Source of the DNA: Mesostigma viride
Taxonomy: Eukaryota > Streptophyta > Mesostigmatophyceae > Mesostigmatales > Mesostigmataceae
Length of the DNA: 52,500 nucleotides
Assembly (NCBI GenBank): GCA_009746045.1
Contig: RPFO01000027.1
Span: 6,149,044-6,201,543 of the forward strand
Direction: 5' to 3'
The notes below the pieces were generated by a model that did not search any database, was not told where the DNA came from, and saw only the letters and a list, made by a program, of their open reading frames with translations. A program made the position numbers and the translations under genes. Shown here piece after piece: positions 34,766-46,700 of the stretch (position 1 is its first letter; the number at the start of each line of letters is the position of its first letter).

Positions 34766-37700
34766 CGGATCCTCCACCTTAATCTGTTTCCTCTTGGACC
34801 GGTATCCTGCCATGGCCCTCCCCAGCGTACACCCAATTGTCCCCAATACCACGCATGCACACCAACAGAGGGGCTGGTGCTGGCTGGCCCTCCGCCATGG
34901 TCCTCGCCATGGATCAGTTAGACGGAAGCGTTCCCCCTCTGCCTTGTTCGGCGGCCGCGTTCCCCTCTGGCACGCGCACAAACACACAAGTCTTCAGGAG
35001 GACTCATGCTGGCTGCCCTCGCCATGGACCAACCAAACGACAGCATGCCCTCTTCGCTTGGTCCTTCTTTGACTCCCCTAAACCTGCACACACGACACCA
35101 GGAGGACTCGCACTGACTGGCCCTCGCCATGGACTGCTCTTACATCGTACTGGTACTGACTGCCTTCCTCGCTTGCATCACCTTGTCTCCGCACACGGTG
35201 GTGGATCCACAGGAGCCCTCGTACTGGCTGGCGCTCACGATGGACTACTCGGACGACATGGGCACGCCCATTGTGGGCGACTGGATTGGTGTCTCGGCCA
35301 CCGAGGGCACGGGGGGGGCGAGCGCAGGGGGGGCCCTGTTTGGCCGGCTCGCACGCACGCTGGACGAGGGGTGCGAGTTTGGCGCCAAGTATTTGACCGG
35401 GGCGGACCTGCTGGACTGCACGGTGAGGCTCTATCAACCCCATTGGTATCTATAGTAGTATACTATCAGTATATTATCAGTATATTATCAAGTATATTGA
35501 ATGCTGATACAGTATTATTGGCTAACCAAACAGTACTATGCTCAAACACACGGCGCGCAACCTTTTCGTCTTTATCCTTATAGAAGCACAAAATTATAGA
35601 TTATAGAAGCACAAAGTTATAGATTATAGAAGCACAAAGTTATAGATTATAGAAGCACAAAGTTATAGAAGCACCTGCTATCCGTACAAGCTGCTGGCGT
35701 ATGTACATCACGTCCAACACATCCTGCACCCTGCAGCTCTAACGGTGGCGTGTTTACACCCCACACCCCACACCCCACACCTTGCACCCTCTAAAGCTTG
35801 CCGCTTTCAACGCCTAAACAACCTATCCTACACCTTACAACTGGCTACCGATGGCCTTTCTCCCCCCCCGCGGCTACCTATGCCCCTCCTTCCCCCCCGG
35901 CTCGTCACCCACCTGCTACACGTCCTCCATCACCACAAAAACAGGAAGTTTGTGCCCACCCTGCACCTTAACCGTGCTGCTCGTACACTCTACGCCTTGC
36001 ACCCGTCACCTTCAACCGTGCTATCCAACTCCCCCCCCCCCGACACACGCTCACTCACACAGCTCATCACCCACCTGCCCACGGAGCTGCTTGTTCTTCA
36101 CCACGACACGTACAACAAGTTTGTGTCCACGGGGGGCACCGCGCTCGTCTACCAGCCCGAGAAACTGCGTTTGCTGCTGTGCAAGGAGCCGGCCGCGCGC
36201 ACGCCCGCGGACGTGGAGGAGATGATGGAGGTCATCTCGGTGCACCGCTTCTTCCAGGTACAAGCAAGGGGGCTAGCACGGGCAAGGAGTAGATGTTGCA
36301 GGGGGTATAATTGCACGCTCGGAGATGCATGCCCATGGACGAGAGTAGGAGGGAGGCCATATCGATGCACCGCTACTTCCAGGTACGGGAAGGAGGGAAG
36401 AAGGGGGAGACGGTGTGGGGGAGGGGGGCGAGCGTAGTATCTCGTGGTTTGGTTTGGAAGAAGCGGGAGGACATGCTGGTGCATCCCCTTGTCCCCAGCA
36501 TCATGACACGTATCTAGAGGGCTATACTATTATCATCACGTCTGTTCGGATGAATTGAACTGGGCCGCTGTTTGTCGGTGTGTCTGTCTGTCTGCCTGTT
36601 GATGCGCTGTGCTTGCGTGTGCCAGGGCCTTCCGCCCGACGTCCAGCGCAGCGTGTGCCAGGTGGCCACCTACCACCACTGCCTGCCGGGCAAGCCCTTC
36701 TTCCAGCAAGGGGACCCTGGCGACATGTTCTACGCGTTGCTCTCAGGGACCCTCTCCGTGCACAGCAAGGACGCGACGGGGCCCGTGCTGGAGTCCCCTG
36801 CCGAGGAGTGAGTGGTCGCATGTGCTTATTATGTTGTGGGTGGGTGCGATAGCAGGAGGGAACAGGTGTGTGTGGCGGGGTGGGTAAGGGTACGTAAATA
36901 TGGCCCCCAAAGGCCTGTACTTGACAGCAAGCTCGCAAAGGGGCCCGTGCTGGCAACATTTTTACAACCAAACCCTGACGGAGGAGTGAGTACTGGCATG
37001 CGACATCTGGTTGTGTGTCTGTGCGGGGGCTGTAGGCGTCGCTAGCATTAATTAAGAGCACACGACATGGACGCGCCATGGACACTATGTAGTAGCACAG
37101 TGCCATATGGAATCCTAACACATGGGCAGTTGTTGTAATGCCTGCACTTGACTACACGGGTGCTGCGCGCGGCCTCTGCTGGAGGCCCTGGCTGAGGAGC
37201 GCATGGGGTGCATTTGCCGGTTGTGCCATGGGGGGGGTTGCAGTAGCTTGCGAGCATGGCGGTGTGCAATACCTTTTGAGCATGGGGGTGGGGCTGCAGT
37301 AGCTTGTGAGCATGGGGGTGTGCAATACCTTGTGAGCATGGGGGCGGGGTGGCAATAGTTTGTGAGCAAGGGGAGTTGTACATGAGCTTTGTGAGCAAGA
37401 GGTTGAATCAACCTCTTCCGGCCAGGGGGGGTACTTGTCGCTAGCTAGCTGGATGGGCCAGGGTACCTGAGCACCATCGATGAGGCCTGCACTGTGTAGG
37501 AAGGACGTGATGGGGTGGGGCTGACCGTTCAGCAAGGACGTGAAGGTGTGGGGGTGACTGTACAGCAAGGACATGAAGGGGTGGGGGTGACCGTTCAGCA
37601 TGGACGATCAGGTGGGGTGTGGGGTCCACCGGCTGAGGAGTGGCGGCCATGCCTGTTGTGGAAGTCGGCATGGTAGGTGGGTGGATGCTCTAGGTATCCT

Positions 37701-40700
37701 CCAGTAGGAGGGTTGAATGAATAGGAGGGGTAAAGCCATCTCGGAAGGTAAGACACTGCAGTGCATCCTGTGAGAGTTGCGGCCTATCCCATGGAGTAAT
37801 GTGGCAATGAGACCAAGGTAAGACACGGCGGTGCATCCTGTGAGCGTTGCGGCCTATCCCATGGAGTAATGTGGCAATGAGACCAAGGTAAGACACTGCA
37901 GTGCATCCTGTGAGCGTTGCGGCCTATCCCATGGAGTAATGTGGCAATGAGACCAAGGTAAGACACGGCAGCGCATCCTGTGAGCGTTGCGGCCTATCCC
38001 ATGGAGTAATGTGGCAATGAGACCAAGGTAAGACACGGCAGTGCATCCTGTGAGCGTTGCGGCCTATCCCATGGAGTAATGTGGCAATGAGACCAAGGTA
38101 AGACACGGCAGCGCATCCTGTGAGCGTTGCGGCCTATCCCATGGAGTAATGTGGCAATGAGACCAAGGTAAGACACTGCGGTGCATCCTGTGAGCGTTGC
38201 GGCCTATCCCATGGAGTAATGTGGCAATGAGACCAAGGTAAGACACGGCAGCGCATCCTGTGAGCGTTGCGGCCTATCCCATGGAGTAATGTGGCAATGA
38301 GACCAAGGTAAGACACTGCAGCGCATCCTGTGAGCGTTGCGGCCTATCCCATGGAGTAATGTGGCAATGAGACCAAGGTAAGACACGGCAGCGCATCCTG
38401 TGAGCGTTGCGGCCTATCCCATGGAGTAATGTGGCAATGAGACCAAGGTAAGACACGGCAGTGCATCCTGTGAGCGTTGCGGCCTATCCCATGGAGTAAT
38501 GTGGCAATGAGACCAAGGTAAGACACTGCAGCGCATCCTGTGAGTGTTGCGGCCTATCCCATGGAGTAATGTGGCAATGAGACCAAGGTAAGACACGGCG
38601 GTGCATCCTGTGAGCGTTGCGGCCTATCCCATGGAGTAATGTGGCAATGAGACCAAGGTAAGACACGGCAGCGCATCCTGTGAGCGTTGCGGCCTATCCC
38701 ATGGAGTAATGTGGCAATGAGACCAAGGTAAGACACGGCAGTGCATCCTGTGAGCGTTGCGGCCTATCCCATGGAGTAATGTGGCAATGAGACCAAGGTA
38801 AGACACGGCGGTGCATCCTGTGAGCGTTGCGGCCTATCCCATGTAGTAATGTGGCAATGAGACCAAGGTAAGACACGGCAGTGCATCCTGTGAGCGTTGC
38901 GGCCTATCCCATGGAGTAATGTGGCAATGAGACCAAGGTAAGACACTGCGGTGCATCCTGTGAGCGTTGCGGCCTATCCCATGGAGTAATGTGGCAATGA
39001 GACCAAGGTAAGACACGGCAGTGCATCCTGTGAGCGTTGCGGCCTATCCCATGGAGTAATGTGGCAATGAGACCAAGGTAAGACACTGCGGTGCATCCTG
39101 TGAGCGTTGCGGCCTATCCCATGGAGTAATGTGGCAATGAGACCAAGGTAAGACACGGCAGTGCATCCTGTGAGCGTTGCGGCCTATCCCATGGAGTAAT
39201 GTGGCAATGAGACCAAGGTAAGACACTGCGGTGCATCCTGTGAGCGTTGCGGCCTATCCCATGGAGTAATGTGGCAATGAGACCAAGGTAAGACACTGCA
39301 GCGCATCCTGTGAGTGTTGCGGCCTATCCCATGGAGTAATGTGGCAATGAGACCAAGGTAAGACACGGCAGTGCATCCTGTGAGCGTTGCGGCCTATCCC
39401 ATGGAGTAATGTGGCAATGAGACCAAGGTAAGACACTGCAGCGCATCCTGTGAGCGTTGCGGCCTATCCCATGGAGTAATGTGGCAATGAGACCAAGGTA
39501 AGACACTGCAGCGCATCCTGTGAGCGTTGCGGCCTATCCCATGGAGTAATGTGGCAATGAGACCAAGGTAAGACACTGCAGCGCATCCTGTGAGCGTTGC
39601 GGCCTATCCCATGGAGTAATGTGGCAATGAGACCAAGGTAAGACACTGCAGCGCATCCTGTGAGCGTTGCGGCCTATCCCATGGAGTAATGTGGCAATGA
39701 GACCAAGGTAAGACACTGCAGCGCATCCTGTGAGCGTTGCGGCCTATCCCATGTAGTAATGTGGCAATGAGACCAAGGTAAGACACGGCAGTGCATCCTG
39801 TGAGCGTTGCGGCCTATCCCATGGAGTAATGTGGCAATGAGACGAAGGTAAGACACTGCAGCGCATCCTGTGAGCGTTGCGGCCTATCCCATGGAGTAAT
39901 GTGGCAATGAGACCAAGGTAAGACACTGCAGCGCATCCTGTGAGTGTTGCGGCCTATCCCATGGAGTAATGTGGCAATGAGACCAAGGTAAGACACGGCA
40001 GTGCATCCTGTGAGCGTTGCGGCCTATCCCATGGAGTAATGTGGCAATGAGACCAAGGTAAGACACGGCGGTGCATCCTGTGAGCGTTGCGGCCTATCCC
40101 ATGGAGTAATGTGGCAATGAGACCAAGGTAAGACACTGCAGCGCATCCTGTGAGCGTTGCGGCCTATCCCATGGAGTAATGTGGCAATGAGACCAAGGTA
40201 AGACACGGCGGTGCATCCTGTGAGCGTTGCGGCCTATCCCATGGAGTAATGTGGCAATGAGACGACATTCGGCACTATCCAGGGCATCGCGACTTCCCGA
40301 CCAATCGAAAAAGCCTGGAAAGTACTGAACGCCAATACGAAAGAAGGGGACCGACTGACCACCAACCCGCGCGAAGCGCCCAGCGAGCGAAGCGCGCTGC
40401 GCTGAAAGCGCACAGCGAGCGAAGCGGGCACCGTACTGTTCAGCGGGCCGCGAGCGAAGCGAGCACCGTACTGTTCAGCGGGCCGCGAGCGCAGCGAGCA
40501 CCGTACTGTTCAGCGGGCTGCGAGCGCAGCGAGCACCGTACTGTTCAGTGGGCCGCGAGCGAAGCGAGCACCGTACTGTTCAGCGGGCCGCGAGCGAAGC
40601 GAGCACCGTACTGTTCAGCGGGCCGCGAGCGAAGCGAGCACCGTATTGTTCAGCGGGCCGCGAGCGAAGCGAGCACCGTACTGTTCCCCTCTCCGGAGCG

Positions 40701-43700
40701 CAGCAAAGGACCACGTACTACGAAATAGGTGCAGCGGGCAGTCCCTCTTCCGCCCCAAAGTGCTTTTTTTGGCTGGGCGAAGCCAGCGGGTCACACTAGT
40801 GCTGTGTAAATTCTCTAGGATTGCAAGCGTTCATACTCTAGGAATGCAGGCGTAAACACGCTAGCAAGTGTTAGCGCTCTACGAATGCAAGCGTTTCGAG
40901 CTCTGGGGCTAGCCCAAGTTGTGCTCGCCGGCCAGCCTTGGCACTACCATGGGTGATTCTTCCTGGAATACTCATCTGCAGATGTATCATTCTTCTTCTC
41001 TTCACAGCTCTCTTCTGCTTCTGCCCCGCAAACAAAGGGCAAGCCCAAGTCGCGTAAGCTGGCCAGCCTGTCGGCATCACGGTGTTCACACTATGGGAAT
41101 CTTCTCTCTCTTTCTCTCGCTTTTCCCTCTTCTCGACCGCAGGGGCAAGCCCAAGTCGCGCAAGCCGGCCAGCCTATCCGGTCTCAACGACGGCGCGCTG
41201 GCATCAGGCACCCTCTCCTCTGCCGCGGCGGCGCTGTTGGAGGAATACGAAGCCACCTGGGGCACGTGCCTGAACATCCTGCACACAGGCGACAAGTTTG
41301 GCGAGCTGGCGATTCTGAGGGATGGCATCCGCACGGCCACGGTGGGTGGCTTGTTGCTGTTCACGGTGGGTGGCATATTGCCGTTCATGGTCACGGTGGG
41401 TGGCTCAGTGCTGGTCTCGGCCACGGTGGTTGGTTCATTGCTGTTCACAGCCACGGTGATTGGCTTATTGCTGTTCACGGCCACCATCTCATGCCAGCAA
41501 GGTTGTGCTTGCCACAACCCAAGGGGAGCTGCATCACGATCTCAGCACTTCAGGGCAAGAGCTTTCACTAAAAGCGCCTGGCCGTGATTCCTTTATCACC
41601 GTATTGCTATCTTTATCACAACTGCTTTATTATGATTCCTTCATCACGGTACTGCTATCTTTATCACAACTGCTTGATTATGATTCCTTCATCACGGTAT
41701 TGCTATCTTTATCACAACTGCTTTATTATGATTCCTTCATCACGGTATTGCTATCTTTATCACAACTGCTTTATTATGATTCCTTCATCACGGTATTGCT
41801 ATCTTTATCACAACTGCTTTATTATGATTCCTTCATCACGGTACTGCTATCTTTATCACAACTGCTTTATTATGATTCCTTCATCACGGTATTGCTATCT
41901 TTATCACAACTGCTTTATTATGATTCCTTTATCACGGTATTGCTATCTTTATCACAACTGCTTTATTATGATTCCTTCATCATGGTATTGCTATCTTTAT
42001 CACAACTGCTTTATTATGATTCCTTCATCACGGTATTGCTATCTTTATCACAACTGCTTTATTATGATTCCTTTATCACGGTATTGCTATCTTTATCACA
42101 ACTGCTTTATTATGATTCCTTTATCACCGTATTGCTATCTTTATCACAACTGCTTTATTATGATTCCTTTATCACGGTATTGCTACCTTTATCACAACTG
42201 CTTTATTATGATTCCTTTATCACGGTATTGCTATCTTTATCACAACTGCTTTATTATGATTCCTTTATCACAGTACTGCTATCTTTATCACAACTGCTTT
42301 ATTATGATTCCTTTATCACGGTATTGCTATCTTTATCACAACTGCTTTATTATGATTCCTTCATCACGGTACTGCTATCTTTATCACAACTGCTTGATTA
42401 TGATTCCTTTATCACGGTATTGCTATCTTTATCACAACTGCTTTATTATGATTCCTTCATCACGGTATTGCTATCTTTATCACAACTGCTTTATTATGAT
42501 TCCTTTATCACGGTACTGCTATCTTTATCACAACTGCTTTATTATGATTCCTTCATCACGGTACTGCTATCTTTATCACAACTGCTTTATTATGATTCCT
42601 TTATCACGGTATTGCTATCTTTATCACAACTGCTTTATTATGATTCCTTCATCACGGTATTGCTACCTTTATCACAACTGCTTTATTATGATTCCTTCAT
42701 CACGGTATTGCTATCTTTATCACAACTGCTTTATTATGATTCCTTTATCACGGTATTGCTATCTTTATCACAACTGCTTTATTATGATTCCTTTATCACG
42801 GTATTGCTATCTTTATCACAACTGCTTTATTATGATTCCTTCATCACCGTATTGCTATCTTTATCACAACTGCTTGATTATGATTCCTTCATCACCGTAT
42901 TGCTATCTTTATCACAACTGCTTTATTATGATTCCTTCATCACCGTATTGCTATCTTTATCACAACTGCTTTATTATGATTCCTTTATCACGGTATTGCT
43001 ATCTTTATCACAACTGCTTTATTATGATTCCTTTATCACGGTATTGCTATCTTTATCACAACTGCTTTATTATGATTCCTTTATCACGGTATTGCTATCT
43101 TTATCACAACTGCTTTATTATGATTCCTTTATCACGGTATTGCTATCTTTATCACAACTGCTTTATTATGATTCCTTTATCACGGTATTGCTATCTTTAT
43201 CACAACTGCTTTATTATGATTCCTTTATCACAGTACTGCTATCTTTATCACAACTGCTTTATTATGATTCCTTCATCACGGTATTGCTATCTTTATCACA
43301 ACTGCTTTATTATGATTCCTTTATCACGGTACTGCTATCTTTATCACAACTGCTTTATTATGATTCCTTTATCACGGTACTGCTATCTTTATCACAACTG
43401 CTTTATTATGATTCCTTCATCACGGTACTGCTATCTTTATCACAACTGCTTTATTATGATTCCTTTATCACGGTATTGCTATCTTTATCACAACTGCTTT
43501 ATTATGATTCCTTTATCACGGTATTGCTATCTTTATCACAACTGCTTTATTATGATTCCTTTATCACGGTACTGCTATCTTTATCACAACTGCTTTATTA
43601 TGATTCCTTTATCACGGTATTGCTATCTTTATCACAACTGCTTTATTATGATTCCTTCATCACGGTATTGCTATCTTTATCACAACTGCTTTATTATGAT

Positions 43701-46700
43701 TCCTTTATCACGGTATTGCTATCTTTATCACAACTGCTTTATTATGATTCCTTTATCACGGTACTGCTATCTTTATCACAACTGCTTTATTATGATTCCT
43801 TCATCACGGTACTGCTATCTTTATCACAACTGCTTTATTATGATTCCTTTATCACGGTATTGCTATCTTTATCACAACTGCTTTATTATGATTCCTTTAT
43901 CACGGTATTGCTATCTTTATCACAACTGCTTTATTATGATTCCTTCATCACGGTATTGCTATCTTTATCACAACTGCTTGATTATGATTCCTTCATCACG
44001 GTATTGCTATCTTTATCACAACTGCTTTATCGGTTTTCTCTGAATATAGTTTAATTAACGCATGCGGGAAAGATAAGGCCGCCATGCCTTGGCCTGGATG
44101 TGGAAGGCTGTCTGCGACATGGGCTGACTAATTCGATTTGTACAAAGGGTTTCCTGCTCGCCCGAATTTTCCTTGGATGACCCGGTTGTTTATAAGGGTC
44201 GGTGGTTATTAATTAGCGGTCCGAGAAAATTAATTGTAGGTTTTATACGACTTCACTTGCAAAGATTCGTGTTTGGTTGCACCAGCTGAGGTTAGGTGGG
44301 GACCTGTAGGGTCGGCTGGTTGCTTACCGAATCTTTGGCTGATTTGGGTTATTTAGTGAGTCGTGATTAATTATTGTAAAGTGGATTCGGACCGGCCCAA
44401 GGGGTCGATGGGCGCGTTTTATGTTTGTCAGTCTTGGGAACCTTGTACAACTACCTGTACGGTTAACGCACTAGCCTGGGGGTGCGTGGCCACGCTGTTT
44501 GTAGTGGCGTTTTCAGCACTGTTCAGGCCGGTGTGTGACGCATGCCGGTGTTAATTCATTTAGGATGATGTCAGCTTGTGTGTCGGCGGGCCATGCCTTA
44601 AGCAAGCTAGGCAGGCAATGATCCGCAATTGTTTCTTTCACAATGGCGGCAATGGCCGCCTGTGCAAAATTGCACATTCTAGCGCGGGTTGCATCTGTCT
44701 TGTAGCCGAGGCAGATGGTGGCACAACCGCTAAGTTGTTCGACCAAGCATAGTATAGTTGGTCGTGCAACGGAAAGAAAATTTAAATTTACCCCCATGTC
44801 GTTTTCCCCGGCTGCGGGTCTTTTTGACATGGGCGAAGGATGGGGCGCTACTCCGGCGGTTTGGCCAGCTTCGGCGGAGCTGTTTATAAGTTTCTAAAAC
44901 AGCTCTAGTGTCACATCGCAGGCTTGCCACCGTGCGATGGTGCGTGGGACGTGACCTGGACTCAAAAGGTCCCGAACCAGGATCCTGTCAGCAACGACCT
45001 TTTTTGTCATAAAATATTTTTTGTGGCGGCAGGTCAGTTGTCCAGCTGCCCCTGCCGAGGAGGGGTGGTTGGGGACAATAGGAGCCGCGCGAGAGTTGCG
45101 CTCCGAAGCTAGAAATTTCCCTATTGCGAGACTCGAGTTGGGGAGGGCGTCTCAGGGAGGCGAGGCTACGCCAGACCTTTGTCGTTCCTTTTCGTCTCAG
45201 CACCTGCTGCGCGGCTCAGTCTATTATGGTGTCGTAAAACCTCTTTCCTTTTTGGACGGTTCCGGAATTGCGAAATGCTGGCTCTTTTTGAGGGCTTGCT
45301 TTTGGGGTGGTCACCGGCTTGTGTCGCATTGTAACCAGCGGGCCCCTGCGGGGGTTAATATAGCCTAGCGCGGGCTGAGTCGCCATTTAAGATGTTGCGA
45401 CACGCTCTTTCGCGCACGGTGGTCATGAGTTTAATCGGCGCAATGGGGTTGGCGCCAGGGGGGGTAATTGGGTGGAGGCTTCTTGCTTCCGCGTGCGGAT
45501 TGAGAAACCTTAAGGCCACTGTTAACTGCTGCATTTGTGGCAGGGCTCCACTTATTGTATTCAATCAAATGCTGGTCTTCTTGGGAGCTGAGTGATCTTA
45601 ATCGGTTTTCTCTGAATATAGTTTAATTAACGCATGCGGGAAAGATAAGGCCGCCATGCCTTGGCCTGGATGTGGAAGGCTGTCTGCGACATGGGCTGAC
45701 TAATTCGATTTGTACAAAGGGTTTCCTGCTCGCCCGAATTTTCCTTGGATGACCCGGTTGTTTATAAGGGTCGGTGGCTATTAATTAGCGGTCCGAGAAA
45801 ATTAATTGTAGGTTTTATACGACTTCACTTGCAAAGATTCGTGTTTGGTTGCACCAGCTGAGGTTAGGTGGGGACCTGTAGGGTCGGCTGGTTGCTTACC
45901 GAATCTTTGGCTGATTTGGGTTATTTAGTGAGTCGTGATTAATTATTGTAAAGTGGATTCGGACCGGCCCAAGGGGTTGATGGGCGCGTTTTATGTTTGT
46001 CAGTCTTGGGAACCTTGTACAACTACCTGTACGGTTAACGCACTAGCCTGGGGGTGCGTGGCCACGCTGTTTGTAGTGGCGTTTTCAGCACTGTTCAGGC
46101 CGGTGTGTGACGCATGCCGGTGTTAATTCATTTAGGATGATGTCAGCTTGTGTGTCGGCGGGCCATGCCTTAAGCAAGCTAGGCAGGCAATGATCCGCAA
46201 TTGTTTCTTTCCCCTCCCTCCCACCCTGGAGGCTTCTTGCTTCCGCGTGCGGATTGAGAAACCTTAAGGCCACTGTTAACTGCTGCATTTGTGGCAGGGC
46301 TCCACTTATTGTATTCAATCAAATGCTGGTCTTCTTGGGAGCTGAGTGATCTTAATTATGATTCCTTTATCACGGTATTGCTATCTTTATCACAACTGCT
46401 TTATTATGATTCCTTCATCACGGTACTGCTATCTTTATCACAACTGCTTTATTATGATTCCTTCATCACGGTACTGCTATCTTTATCACAACTGCTTTAT
46501 CATGATTCCTTTATCACGGTATTGCTATCTTTATCACAACTGCTTTATTATGATTCCTTTATCACGGTATTGCTATCTTTATCACAACTGCTTGATTATG
46601 ATTCCTTCATCACGGTACTGCTATCTTTATCACAACTGCTTTATTATGATTCCTTTATCACGGTATTGCTATCTTTATCACAACTGCTTGATTATGATTC

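Noticed and set aside
37608-40206. Dozens of 60-codon minus-strand frames spaced 70 bp apart
   Set aside because: They are the same frame repeated by the 70-bp satellite.
44031-46356. Helitron
   Set aside because: The end lacks CTRR and a preceding hairpin, and no Rep/helicase sequence is present.
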